Source: Myxococcus stipitatus (GTDB taxonomy: Bacteria; Myxococcota; Myxococcia; Myxococcales; Myxococcaceae). From it: a DNA stretch of 64,000 nucleotides. Below the pieces are notes generated by a model that saw only the letters and a list, made by a program, of their open reading frames with translations, made no database searches and was not told where the DNA came from. Each line of letters begins with the position of its first letter. Positions within the stretch are counted from its first letter, which is position 1. Shown here in pieces: positions 29,907 through 38,630 of this stretch. Location of the stretch: assembly GCF_021412625.1 (NCBI RefSeq), contig NZ_JAKCFI010000002.1, positions 1,116,001 to 1,180,000 of the forward strand. Reading direction: 5' to 3'. The position numbers and the translations under genes are program-made.

Positions 29907-30515
29907 ATGAGCGACCATCGCAATGCCTCGGTGAAGTGTTTCGCCGTGGCCTACAGTGCCCCCGTGGCACATGACGGCTTCGAGGAGTTCGCGCAACGCG
30001 TCAGGCCCATGCTGGTGGCCCTGGCTCGGAGGCTGTGCGGCCAGGGGGGCATCGACCCCGAGGACCTGGCGCAGGAGGCGCTCGTCCGGGCGCTCGTCCA
30101 CCACGCCGCGTTGTCGACGCAGCCGGAGCCCGTGTACCGGGCCTGGCTGTGCCGGGCCCTCACCAACCATTTCCTGGACCAGTGTCGTCGCCGCAGGACG
30201 GAGCTGCTCGAGCAGGAGCGCCGGGACATCCGCCTGGTGCGCGAGGACGTGGAGGCCCCGGACGCACGGGGCTCCGGCGAGATGTGGGAGCGCGTGTCGG
30301 ACGAGGACCTGATGCAGGCCATCGCCCGGCTGTCGAACCCGCGCGTGCGCGAGGCGTTCGAGCTGCACGCCTCCGGGCTGCGCTATCGCGCCATCGCCCA
30401 GCGCATGAGCGTGCCGGAGGGCACGGTGGGCAGCTGGCTGTTCCAGGCGCGCAAGGAATTGCGCGAGCTGCTGTCGCGGATGAAGGGCGATGACGGCGAC
30501 GAGGGCCGGCCATGA
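29907..30515 (+). CDS. ECF-type RNA polymerase sigma factor (module 2)
   Basis: A 202-aa paralogue of the sigma factor at 25805. Region 2 contains IDPEDLAQEALVRALVHH and a following RAWLCRALTNHFLDQCRRRR, and region 4 contains LRYRAIAQRMSVPEGTVGSWLFQARKEL. ATG 29907 is preceded by purine-rich GGAGGGCGAGGGG. It overlaps the downstream zinc-finger/CHAT gene by 4 bp. The helix-turn-helix residues differ from copy 1, so target promoters may differ. Confidence 0.92.
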   Translation: MSDHRNASVKCFAVAYSAPVAHDGFEEFAQRVRPMLVALARRLCGQGGIDPEDLAQEALVRALVHHAALSTQPEPVYRAWLCRALTNHFLDQCRRRRTELLEQERRDIRLVREDVEAPDARGSGEMWERVSDEDLMQAIARLSNPRVREAFELHASGLRYRAIAQRMSVPEGTVGSWLFQARKELRELLSRMKGDDGDEGRP

Positions 30516-33500
30516 GCCAGCCGTGCAACAAGCTCTTCCTCTTCCTGGACGGAGAGCTGCCCCCGGTGGACGAGGAGAACTTCCGTCACCACCTGGCGCG
30601 CTGCGGGATGTGCGCCTCCGGGCTGCACGAGGCGATGCAGCTGGAGATGCTCGGCTTCCAGGCGCTGGGCCGGGATGGCCTCCCACCCGACGAGGACGTG
30701 GCGTCCGAAGCCTCGGAGCCCGTCTGGCCGGCGCCGGCCTGGCCCCGGCCGCCGTCGCGCGCGGAGCGCTGGTGGTCACGATGGCGCCCGACGTGGCGGG
30801 TGCCCGCGTGGTGGGTGGTGGCGGGTGCGTTGGCGCTGGGGGTCGCGCTGCTCGGCGTGGCCCTGCCCCGGTGGCGCGAGGCGCCCCGGGAGGTCTGGGT
30901 GGCGCGGCCGTCGCAGCGCGGCCTGGAGGCGCGGGTGGCGTACGCGCGCGCGGACGGCTATCAGCGCTTCGTGCCGATGCGGGGCGGGGCGAGGGCGGCC
31001 GTGGTGAGCCCCTTGCCGCTGCGCGAGCTGGCCGGGCTGGAGGAGCGGGGCGACCTGCACGGCATCGCGGCCGCCTACCTGGTGCGCGGGGACTGGCGGC
31101 AGGCGTCGGACTTCCTGCGGCGCATGCCCGCGTCGGCGGACCGGGACTGTGACCTGGCCGTCGTCGCGCTCGAGCAGGGCCGGCTGGAGGACGCGCTGGA
31201 CCTGCTGGAGGGCGTGCTGCGCGAGGTGCCGGACCATCCCCAGGCGCTGTGGAACCGGGCGCTGGTGCTGCGGGACATGGGGCTGACGCTCCAGGCGGCG
31301 GAGTCCTTCGACGCGGTGGTGAAGCTGGGGGAGGCGGGCTGGAGCGAGGAGGCGAAGGTGCGCGCCCAGGCGCTGCGCAGCGAGACGCGCCTGCGCTCGA
31401 GGGCCTTCCAGGACGCGCGCGCCGCCGCGCTCGACCTGGGGACGGTGGAGGGGGCCCGCGTGCCGCTCGAGGAGGCCCGGCGCTTCCCGGGCGTGGTGCG
31501 GCTGGCCTTCTACGACGCGGTGAGGGCGGCGCCCTCGCGCGACGCGGTGCTGCGCCTGCTGCCGCTGGCCCAGGTGCTGGACGAGGTCCAGGGGGGCACC
31601 ATGCTGCGGGACACCGTGGAGCGCGTGGCTCGCGCGGACTTCCAGCGGCGGGGCCCGCTGTCGCGCGACTACGCGCGGCTGTTGCGCGGCGAGCTCTCCT
31701 CCGCGGACACCTTCCTGGAGCGGCTGCGACGCTCCGGCGAGGAGGACCTGTACCTGGGCGCGCTGGTGGCGCTCAACGTCGAGGACGCGTTCCTGGAGGA
31801 CTTCGTGCGCGTCGCGCGCGGGAGCCAGGACCCGTGGCTGGTGCTGCTGGCCGAGCGGGAGCTGTCCGTGCGCGAGGAGCGCGAGGGCCGCTGGTGGAAG
31901 GCGGAGCAGCGGCTGCGCGCGGCGCTGTCGTCCTGCTCCGGACGGGGGCTGGCCTATCGCTGCGCGACCCTCAAGCGCCGCCTGGTGGACCTGTTCGTGC
32001 GGCTGCACCGCCCGGCGGACGCGCTGGAGGAGGCGCGCGCGGGCTGGCGGATGACGCGGGACATGGGGGAGTGGAACCTGGAGCTGCAGTTCCTCCAGGA
32101 GATGGCGCAGATCGCCCGCTACCGGCACAGCGCCGCGAGCGCGCGCGCGTACCTGCGCGAGTCGCTGTCGCGCAGCCCGGACGACTGCGAGCAGCGCACC
32201 TACGTCCACCGCAACCTGGCCACCGTGGCCTGGGCGGACTTCCGTCCGAGCGAGGCCCGCGCGGAGCTGGAGCTCGCCTCGCGCTGCGGCCGGCCCCTGG
32301 GCATCCCGGGCGCGTGGGTGCTGTCGTATCTGTCGCGCTTCGGCGCGGAGCAGCGCGACGAGGACGTGCTGCGCCGCACGCTCGCGGAGCTGCGCCGCGG
32401 GCCGCTCACGGCGGGGGAGCACGCCGCGCTGACCTTCCTGGAGGGGCAGTTCCTGCTGGAGCGCGAGCGGACGTCCGGGCGCGAGCTGCTGCGCGCCGCC
32501 ATCGACGCGGCGGACCGCCTGCCCCCGGACGACGTGGACGCGCGCAAGGCGCGCAACTTCGCGTATGGCGCGCTGGTGGGGGACGCGGGCCGCGCGCTGG
32601 CGCACGAGCAGGTGCTCACCTTGATGGGGCAGGCCCTGCGGCGCACCGTGCCGGACCGCTGCGTGCTGGCCGTGGCGGCGGACTACGAGCGCACGGTGGT
32701 GGCGGTGCGCGACGCGAGCGGCGCGCTGGCCGGGGCCTATGACGACCAGCGCACCTCGCCCCTGCACGGGCAGGCCGCGGGGCTGGTCCCGGACCGGTTC
32801 GTGGCGGCCCTGCGCGGCTGCGAGCACGTGGACGTGTTCGCCCTGCCGCCCATCCATGGCCTGCCGGGGCTGCTGCCTCCGGACGTCGCGTGGAGCTACC
32901 GCGTGGGGACGTCCTCCGCGGCGCGCGTGGAGCCCCAGTCCAGCCTCGCGGTGGGGCGTCACCTCGTCGTGACGGACGTGGCCGCGCCGCGCTCGCTCGG
33001 CCTGGAGCAGCTGGTCCCGCTGGCGTCACCCCGGGTGCCGGATCCGCTGCGCGTGGAGCTGCGTGGGGCGGCGGCGACGCCGTCGCGGGTCCTGCGGGAG
33101 ATGGCGGACGCGCGGGAAATCGAGCTCCACACCCATGGCCTCCTCAGCCCCGAACTGGCGGATGCGTCGCTGCTGGTGCTGGCGCCCGAGGAGGACGGAC
33201 AGTACGCGCTCACCGCGGCGCAGGTCCGCTCCCAGTCCCTGTCGGGCGCGCCGCTGGTGCTGCTGGCGGCCTGTGGCGCCGCGCGCACCGCGCCCTTCCT
33301 GCACGAGTCCGTCAGCCTCCCGGTGGCCTTCATCGAGGCGGGCGCGCGCACCGTGCTCGCCGCCACGACCGACATCCCGGACAGCGCCGGCCAGTTCTTC
33401 GAGGCCGTGCGCAAGCGCGTGCGCGCCGGGGAGCGGCCCTCGAAGGCGCTGCGCGACGAGCGTCTGGCGTGGCTGGCCCGCGAGCCCGCCGCCGCGTGGC

Positions 33501-33526
33501 CCGCCCACGTCCTGCTTTTCGAGTGA
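30512..33526 (+). CDS. Anti-sigma zinc finger - TM - TPR-like - CHAT protease fusion (module 2)
   Basis: A 1004-aa paralogue, colinear with the protein at 26386 and of the same length. The ZAS-type finger is H27-x3-C31-x2-C34. A clear single membrane helix lies at about residues 98-118 (WWVVAGALALGVALLGVAL), and TPR-like helices follow. The C-terminal CHAT domain has ELHTHG (H875) and LLAACGAAR (C921). The expected topology puts the finger in the cytoplasm with sigma and the TPR-CHAT part in the periplasm. If inserted as drawn, the protease would be outside, which makes the route of signal transfer an open question. Confidence 0.9.
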   Translation: MSQPCNKLFLFLDGELPPVDEENFRHHLARCGMCASGLHEAMQLEMLGFQALGRDGLPPDEDVASEASEPVWPAPAWPRPPSRAERWWSRWRPTWRVPAWWVVAGALALGVALLGVALPRWREAPREVWVARPSQRGLEARVAYARADGYQRFVPMRGGARAAVVSPLPLRELAGLEERGDLHGIAAAYLVRGDWRQASDFLRRMPASADRDCDLAVVALEQGRLEDALDLLEGVLREVPDHPQALWNRALVLRDMGLTLQAAESFDAVVKLGEAGWSEEAKVRAQALRSETRLRSRAFQDARAAALDLGTVEGARVPLEEARRFPGVVRLAFYDAVRAAPSRDAVLRLLPLAQVLDEVQGGTMLRDTVERVARADFQRRGPLSRDYARLLRGELSSADTFLERLRRSGEEDLYLGALVALNVEDAFLEDFVRVARGSQDPWLVLLAERELSVREEREGRWWKAEQRLRAALSSCSGRGLAYRCATLKRRLVDLFVRLHRPADALEEARAGWRMTRDMGEWNLELQFLQEMAQIARYRHSAASARAYLRESLSRSPDDCEQRTYVHRNLATVAWADFRPSEARAELELASRCGRPLGIPGAWVLSYLSRFGAEQRDEDVLRRTLAELRRGPLTAGEHAALTFLEGQFLLERERTSGRELLRAAIDAADRLPPDDVDARKARNFAYGALVGDAGRALAHEQVLTLMGQALRRTVPDRCVLAVAADYERTVVAVRDASGALAGAYDDQRTSPLHGQAAGLVPDRFVAALRGCEHVDVFALPPIHGLPGLLPPDVAWSYRVGTSSAARVEPQSSLAVGRHLVVTDVAAPRSLGLEQLVPLASPRVPDPLRVELRGAAATPSRVLREMADAREIELHTHGLLSPELADASLLVLAPEEDGQYALTAAQVRSQSLSGAPLVLLAACGAARTAPFLHESVSLPVAFIEAGARTVLAATTDIPDSAGQFFEAVRKRVRAGERPSKALRDERLAWLAREPAAAWPAHVLLFE

Positions 33527-33624
33527 CGCCTCAAGGTTTCCCACCGTGCGCGTTCTCCGGTGGACGCCGCGGCACCCGCCGTGGCGCATCCGTTCCGAAC
33601 AGACGTTCAGAGGGGGGCTGTCAC

Positions 33625-33813
33625 ATGGTCAAGCCGAACACACGCGAGCCCGCGCCGAGCCTCAGCAAACCCGAGTTCCCGGACCCGCCTCCGGAGAAGG
33701 ACCGCGGCCTGACGGGCGACCCGAGGCCCGAACAGGAGTCCTCCTTCACGGTGAAACAGGGCGCATCGCTCTCTGCGTCCAAGGCCGGGGTATCACAAGA
33801 CACCGAGGGCTGA
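33625..33813 (+). CDS. Small Pro-rich charged peptide (module 2)
   Basis: A 62-aa hydrophilic peptide with no signal sequence, containing EFPDPPPEKDRGLTGDPRP. ATG 33625 follows a strong purine tract (AGAGGGGGG) about nine bases upstream, so translation is credible. It takes the same position relative to the CHAT gene as the peptide in module 1 and shares the DPPP core and disordered composition, though overall similarity is low. I recognise no family. Confidence 0.6.
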   Translation: MVKPNTREPAPSLSKPEFPDPPPEKDRGLTGDPRPEQESSFTVKQGASLSASKAGVSQDTEG

Positions 33814-33863
33814 GAGACGTGTCACGACTCTCGGAAATCGAGTGTCGGTCGCATGTTTCGCGG

Positions 33864-33901
33864 GGTGTTTCCGAGGAGGAAACGCCCCGAAATCATTTTT
33901 A
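33864..33901 (+). terminator. Possible intrinsic terminator after module 2
   Basis: GGTGTTTCC/GGAAACGCC forms a 9-bp stem (one G-U) with a 5-nt loop at 33864-33886, followed after eight bases by ATTTTT. It lies 50 bp after the peptide gene and probably ends the module 2 transcript. Confidence 0.55.
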
Positions 33902-34006
33902 AGCCAACACCATCAAGAAAACCGTCTCCATGCGTATTGCAGGAAGAAGGGCGCGGTGGGGGGAGTGACGCAGCGGTGAGCGCAGCACGACGACGGGGGG
34001 GCCGAG

Positions 34007-34249
34007 ATGTTCCGAGGTGACGCGGGGGGGCACGGAGGGACGTACGGGATGTGGGCGCCGGAGGAGCAAGGGCGTGGGGCCATGGGGGGAGGCTGGGGGG
34101 CCTGGTCAGAAGGGGAAGCGCGGACGGTGGGCACGGAGTGGAGTGGGGAGGTCGGGGGGCCGTCTTCGCGTGGGGGGAGCCAGGGGGAGGAGCAGGAGGT
34201 CGAATCCGCCTACGAGGATGATCTGCTGTTCGAGATCGCCAGTTTTTGA
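34007..34249 (+). CDS. Doubtful small ORF, Gly/Trp-rich
   Basis: The 80-codon frame begins MFRGDAGGHGG, is dominated by Gly, Glu and Trp, and ends VESAYEDDLLFEIASF. The first 60 codons merely reflect the G-rich strand. The last 16 codons use an ordinary mix of bases and look more like selected protein. It could be a small peptide gene or chance; no recognisable family. Confidence 0.2.
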   Translation: MFRGDAGGHGGTYGMWAPEEQGRGAMGGGWGAWSEGEARTVGTEWSGEVGGPSSRGGSQGEEQEVESAYEDDLLFEIASF

Positions 34250-34538
34250 TGTTTGGCGCGGAGGCCGGGGGGCGCTCCGCTCCGGCCTGACGGCGTCAGG
34301 GGACGGCCGTCATCTTCGGGCGGGACGTCGCGGAACACGGCGGGGGGCACTCGTGGTCCTGTAGGTGGCGGGGGCGGCGTCCCCGGGAAGAGTCGGGGCA
34401 GGGCGGCCAGGGAGGCGAGGGAGAAGCGCCCCAGGCGCTCCGCCTCCGGAATCTCCAAGGGGTTCCGGAGGCGGAGGGCTTCGGCGCCACCGCTGTCGGA
34501 GGTAGGGTGTGGGCTCCTGCTCGAGAGGAGTCCCCCGA

Positions 34539-35891
34539 ATGAGGTTCCCCACCTGGGCGGCCCTGCCGCTCCTGTTCCTGTCCGCTTGCGCGACTTCGTC
34601 TGGCACCCAGGGCCCTCGGGCCGAGGGGAGCGCGGCGGTGGCGTCGCGGCTGCTGCCCTGGTCCCAGCAGATCGCCCTGCGTGAGCAATGGCTGGAGCAG
34701 CGACACGCGCGGCTGCTGGACATGATGCGCCGGCACGGCGTGGGGATGTGGATCATCCACAACGAGGAGTTCCATGATGATCCGCTCACCGAGCATGTCG
34801 CGCCGCCGAGGCCCTACGCCGGCAACCGGGACATCTTCGTCTTCGTGGACGCGGGGGCGGAGGGGCTGAAGCGGGTGGCGCTGACGGGCTACCACGACGT
34901 CGCGTTGGAGCGCTTCTTCGAGCTGCCGGGGGAGCGCGCGCCGCGCGAGGTGCTGGCGGAGTTGGAGGCGCGCTATCAGCCGAAGACGATCGCGCTGGGC
35001 ATCGGTGGGAAGCGCGGGGTGACGCGCAGCCTGACGCGGGATGGGTATGCGTTCCTGGCGGAGGCGCTGGGGAGCGCGGCGGAGGCTCGCTTCGTGAGCG
35101 CCGCGCCGCTCATCGAGGAGTACCTGGACACGCGGTTGCCGGACGAGTGGGAGACGTACCGCGGGCTGGTGGCGCTGACCGAGTCGGTGGTGAAGGAGGC
35201 GCTCTCGTCCTCGGTGATAACCCCGGGCCGGACGACCGTCGGCGAGGTGCGCCGCTGGCTCTACGACAGGCTGTGGGCGCTGGGCGTGAGGACGTGGTTC
35301 CAGCCGGACCTGCGGGTGCAGCGCAAGGGTGGGGCGGCGACGACGTCACGTGGCTTCCTGGCGACAGCGACCGAGGACGTGGTCATCGAGCGCGGCGACC
35401 TGGTCCACGTGGACTTCGGAATCACGTACATGGGGCTCAACACGGACTGGCAGAAGATGGCCTACGTCCTGCGCGAGGGCGAGACGGACGCGCCCGAGGG
35501 GCTGAAGCGGGCCCTGGACAACACGCGCGCGCTCCAGGACGTGCTGATGCTCCAGGCGTCGCGGCCGGGGCGTTCGGTGGCGGACGTGTATGACGAGACG
35601 ATGGCCGCGATGAAGCAGCGGGGCATCGAGGCGATGGTCTACAGCCACCCGCTGGGCGCGCAGGGGCACGCGCTGGGCGCCTCCATCGACTTCCGCTCGG
35701 CGGCGCGCAAGGAGGAGCCGAAGCTGCTGCGCGACGGTTCGTACATCGCCATCGAGCTGAACACGGCGACGGTGGTGCCGGAGTGGGAGGGGCAGAAGGT
35801 GTTCGTGATGGAGGAGGACCCGGCCTACCTCACGAAGGAGGGCTGGAAGTTCTTCGTGCCGCGCCAGGACGCCTACTACCTCATCCGGTAG
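34539..35891 (+). CDS. M24-family metallopeptidase lipoprotein (Xaa-Pro peptidase-like)
   Basis: A 450-aa protein with a lipoprotein signal (LPLLFLSACATSSG). Its pita-bread peptidase domain carries the expected metal ligands: the Asp pair in VHVDFGITYMGLNTDW, His in SHPLGAQGHALG, and Glu residues in YIAIELNT and FVMEEDP. Close to Xaa-Pro aminopeptidases/creatinases, but exported and lipidated. ATG 34539 has AGAGGAG eight bases upstream. It probably trims peptides outside the cytoplasm. Confidence 0.87.
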   Translation: MRFPTWAALPLLFLSACATSSGTQGPRAEGSAAVASRLLPWSQQIALREQWLEQRHARLLDMMRRHGVGMWIIHNEEFHDDPLTEHVAPPRPYAGNRDIFVFVDAGAEGLKRVALTGYHDVALERFFELPGERAPREVLAELEARYQPKTIALGIGGKRGVTRSLTRDGYAFLAEALGSAAEARFVSAAPLIEEYLDTRLPDEWETYRGLVALTESVVKEALSSSVITPGRTTVGEVRRWLYDRLWALGVRTWFQPDLRVQRKGGAATTSRGFLATATEDVVIERGDLVHVDFGITYMGLNTDWQKMAYVLREGETDAPEGLKRALDNTRALQDVLMLQASRPGRSVADVYDETMAAMKQRGIEAMVYSHPLGAQGHALGASIDFRSAARKEEPKLLRDGSYIAIELNTATVVPEWEGQKVFVMEEDPAYLTKEGWKFFVPRQDAYYLIR

Positions 35892-35897
35892 CGTCCC

Positions 35898-36803
35898 TCA
35901 GAGTCCGACGCCCAGCCCCAGGCCCAGCGCCCACATCCGCGCGCTGCTCGGGGAGGGGCTCTGCTCGGGGTCTCCCAGGTCCATCCGCGCGCCGGCGCGC
36001 GCGAACGCCGGGCCGAGCCGCACGCGGACGAACGGCTCGAGCGACAGCTGGGAGTTCTCTCCGTCCCAGGTCTTGTCGCTGAGCCGGGGCGAGACGACCT
36101 GGGCGCGGACGCCGGGCTCGAACATTCCCAGGGGCAGCGCGGCCTCGAGGGCCGCCTGCGCCACGAAGTGGGTGTCGTCGCGCGTGGCGCGAGAGACGGG
36201 CATCAGCATGCCCACCGCCACGTCGGCGCGGAGCTGGAGGCCGGGCAGGTCCAGTCCCGCGGACATGGGGAGCACGAGGGAGGTCGTGTCCATCGCCCAC
36301 AGCCACGGGTCCGCGAGCCCGCGCACGGCGGCCGCGGTGGCGTAGTTGAGCGCCTCCGGCTGTTCGTCCACTGCCCCCGTCTCACCCGCGTCGCCGTGGC
36401 GGGCCAGGGGCAGCGCGACGCCCACGCCCATCCGCACGAAGGCGCTGTCGTCCGCGAAGCCGCTCACGTGGTGCAGGCCGACCAGGAGGTTGGAGGAGCC
36501 GACGTGGCTGCGCCGCGCCCGCATGTCACCGTCGGGCTCCAGCTCCGTGTAGGGCATGCCCCAATCGAGCCGGAGCTGTCCGTGCTCGGAGACGCGCAGG
36601 CCCGCGGCCAGGGTGGGGGAGGCATGTCGGGTGGAGACGTGGCGCAGCCGGGGCGCGGAGGAGAACACGAGCGTGGTGGCGAGGAAGTTGTCGGGCTCGC
36701 GCACCTGGGCCGCCGCGCTCGTGGCGAAGAGGAGGCCGCAGAGGGCGGCGCTCCACGCGGCGGCGCGGAGCCTGGAGGCGCGATGGCATCGGGACGTCGA
36801 CAT
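35898..36803 (-). CDS. Putative outer-membrane beta-barrel protein
   Basis: A 301-aa protein with a clear signal peptide ending LLFATSAAAQ. It has repeated short amphipathic strands with Gly/Leu turns, ending in MWALGLGLGVGL. No enzyme motif is seen. The start at 36803 gives the best signal peptide. It converges on the M24 peptidase gene with six bases between stops. Function unknown. Confidence 0.68.
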   Translation of the reverse strand: MSTSRCHRASRLRAAAWSAALCGLLFATSAAAQVREPDNFLATTLVFSSAPRLRHVSTRHASPTLAAGLRVSEHGQLRLDWGMPYTELEPDGDMRARRSHVGSSNLLVGLHHVSGFADDSAFVRMGVGVALPLARHGDAGETGAVDEQPEALNYATAAAVRGLADPWLWAMDTTSLVLPMSAGLDLPGLQLRADVAVGMLMPVSRATRDDTHFVAQAALEAALPLGMFEPGVRAQVVSPRLSDKTWDGENSQLSLEPFVRVRLGPAFARAGARMDLGDPEQSPSPSSARMWALGLGLGVGL

Positions 36804-36875
36804 GGTGGTGGTTCCGTCGGAGGTCCGTCCGGTCCACGGCCCCGTCGCGTTCAACACCGATGAGGACGGCGAGCG

Positions 36876-38543
36876 TCACTTCCCTTGTGTCGATTCCTTC
36901 TTTTCGAGGCCGTCTCGGGGAGGCGTGGCGCGGCCACCCACGTCGGCCCAGGTGAGGCCGAACCGGGCGAGGTACTTCTTCAGCCGGTCCGCGTCGTTGA
37001 CGCTCGTCTTCTTCGCGCGGGACCGGGAGAAGAGCACGCGCCCGGCCTCCGACAGCGAGCGCGCGCCCTGGCAGGCGTCCAGCACGTCCGCGAGCTGGAC
37101 CCGGTCGAACCTGTCCAACTCCGAGGCCAGGTCCTCGCCCAGCACCTCCGCCACCCGGTCCGGGGGGCCCCTCTTGTCGGGGCCTCCGCGGGGGCGCCAC
37201 TGCGCGCGCAGCCGGTGCAGCTCCTCGTCGACGACCTCGCGGGTGATGCGCCCTCCGGGCGCGAGGGTGGCCATGCGCAGCACGGCGGCGTTGAGGTCGC
37301 GGAAGTTGCCGGTCCACCGGGCCTCCGGCGCGGTGGCGAAGTCGAGGAAGCGGGCCTGGGCCTCCTTGCTGAAGGTGACGCGCGCGCCCACCACCTCCGA
37401 TGCCCGGTCCAGTTCGTAGAGGAGGTTGGGCGGGATGTCCTCGGGCCGCTCGCGCAGCGCGGGCAGCTGGAAGGTCCACAGGTTGATGCGCGCGAGCAGG
37501 TCCTCGCGGAAGCGGCCCTTCTCCACCTCCTCGTGCAGGTCCCGGTTGGTGCCGGCGATGAGCTGGAAGTCGCTCTCCACCTCCTTGTCGGAGCCCACGG
37601 GAAGGAAGCGCTTGTCCTCCAAGGCTCGCAGCAGCATGGCCTGCTCGTCCGCGCCCAGCTCTCCAATCTCATCGAGGAACAGCACCCCTCCATTCGCCTG
37701 GCGCAGCAGGCCCGGCCGGTCCTGGACCGCGCCGGTGAAGGCGCCCTTCACGTGTCCGAACAGGGTGGACATGGCGCTGTCGCCGCGCAGCGTGGCGCAG
37801 TTGAGGTCCACGAACGGACCGCTGACGCCCCGTCGTGTCTTCTTCAACTCGTAGACGCGCCGCGCGAGCTGGGACTTGCCCGCGCCGGTGGGGCCCATCA
37901 GCAGCAGCGGCGCCCGGGAGCGCGTGGCCACCTGTTCGATGCGCTCGATGAGCTGGTTGAAGCCGGCGTTGCGGGTGTCGATGCCGGCCTTGAGGAAGGA
38001 CAGGCCCTCGCGCTGCTCCTTCCGGAAGCGCGCGGCCAGGGTGTCGTAGCGCGACAGGTCCAGGTCGATGAGGGCGTGCGTGCCCGCCGCCGACGGCTCC
38101 CGGCCCTTGGGCGACACCTGCACCAGCCGCCCGGGGATGAGGCGGCTCTCCACCAGCAGGAACATGCAGATCTGCACGATGTGGGTGCCCGTGGTGATGT
38201 GGACCAGGTAGTCCTCCTCCTCCGGGTTGAAGGGATAGGCGCGCGCGTAGTCGAGCAGCGCGCCATAGGTCTCCTCCAGGTCCCAGGGGTTCGCGATGTC
38301 CAGGGGCGTCAGGCGCACCTCCGTCTCCGGAGAGACCTGGCGGATGTCATCGACCAGCGTGGCCGCGAGCGCGGAGGCCCTGGGCGCGTGCAGCAGCTCC
38401 AGCCGGCTCACCACCAGGTCCTCCTGCTGACACAGCGCCACCGTGGGCCGCCACTTCGTCCAGCGCTGCGGCCCCTGGCCCGTGTCCAGCGTCGTTCCGA
38501 GCATCCCCAGGACCACCGTCGGCTTCGCGCGTGTCTTCGCCAT
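36876..38543 (-). CDS. rtcR: RtcR, sigma-54-dependent activator with CARF domain
   Basis: A 555-aa regulator of RNA repair. The N-terminal half (1-180) is the RtcR CARF-type ligand domain (VVLGMLGTTLDTG, VHITTGTHIVQICMFLL). The central AAA+ domain has Walker A GPTGAGKS, the sigma-54 contact loop GAFTGA and VLFLDEIGEL. The C-terminal DNA-binding part is Lys/Arg-rich. It is divergent from rtcB, which has a sigma-54 promoter. RtcR senses RNA ends or fragments made by damage. An in-frame ATG at 38555 is an alternative start. Confidence 0.93.
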   Translation of the reverse strand: MAKTRAKPTVVLGMLGTTLDTGQGPQRWTKWRPTVALCQQEDLVVSRLELLHAPRASALAATLVDDIRQVSPETEVRLTPLDIANPWDLEETYGALLDYARAYPFNPEEEDYLVHITTGTHIVQICMFLLVESRLIPGRLVQVSPKGREPSAAGTHALIDLDLSRYDTLAARFRKEQREGLSFLKAGIDTRNAGFNQLIERIEQVATRSRAPLLLMGPTGAGKSQLARRVYELKKTRRGVSGPFVDLNCATLRGDSAMSTLFGHVKGAFTGAVQDRPGLLRQANGGVLFLDEIGELGADEQAMLLRALEDKRFLPVGSDKEVESDFQLIAGTNRDLHEEVEKGRFREDLLARINLWTFQLPALRERPEDIPPNLLYELDRASEVVGARVTFSKEAQARFLDFATAPEARWTGNFRDLNAAVLRMATLAPGGRITREVVDEELHRLRAQWRPRGGPDKRGPPDRVAEVLGEDLASELDRFDRVQLADVLDACQGARSLSEAGRVLFSRSRAKKTSVNDADRLKKYLARFGLTWADVGGRATPPRDGLEKKESTQGK

Positions 38544-38557
38544 GCGGATAGGCATTT

Positions 38558-38571
38558 TATCTCATGGGATA
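38558..38571. promoter_or_regulatory. Near-palindrome upstream of rtcR/rtcB (candidate RtcR site)
   Basis: TATCTCATGGGATA is palindromic except at one symmetric pair. It lies just before the rtcR start and about 43 bp upstream of the rtcB sigma-54 promoter, a suitable place for an activator binding site. GGATAGG copies flank it on both sides. Confidence 0.4.
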
Positions 38572-38613
38572 GGAAGGGCCACTCCGCGGTGGGCTCCTCC
38601 CTCTGGGCCGTGG

Positions 38614-38630
38614 TTGGCACGCCGGCTGCT
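38614..38630 (+). promoter_or_regulatory. Sigma-54 promoter of rtcB
   Basis: TTGGCACG-N4-CTGCT matches the -24/-12 consensus (TGGCACG-N4-TTGC) with one mismatch and correct GG-to-GC spacing. It lies 60 bp before the rtcB ATG. The adjacent rtcR encodes the matching sigma-54 activator. Confidence 0.85.

Larger units (their letters stand above)
33814..34538. other. Long spacer with unusual base composition
   Basis: This 725-bp gap holds the terminator at 33864 and then an AT-richer patch (about 33890-33950). A markedly G-rich plus strand (about 33955-34200) with one doubtful 80-codon frame follows, and finally a C/G-rich stretch up to the peptidase gene. No other convincing gene is seen. The composition differs from the coding regions on both sides. 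Confidence 0.5.

Noticed and set aside
34210..34458. 82-codon minus-strand ORF with some good codon use in its first half
   Set aside because: It would need a TTG start without a ribosome site, and the second half is low-complexity Pro/Arg. No family is recognised, so I did not list it.
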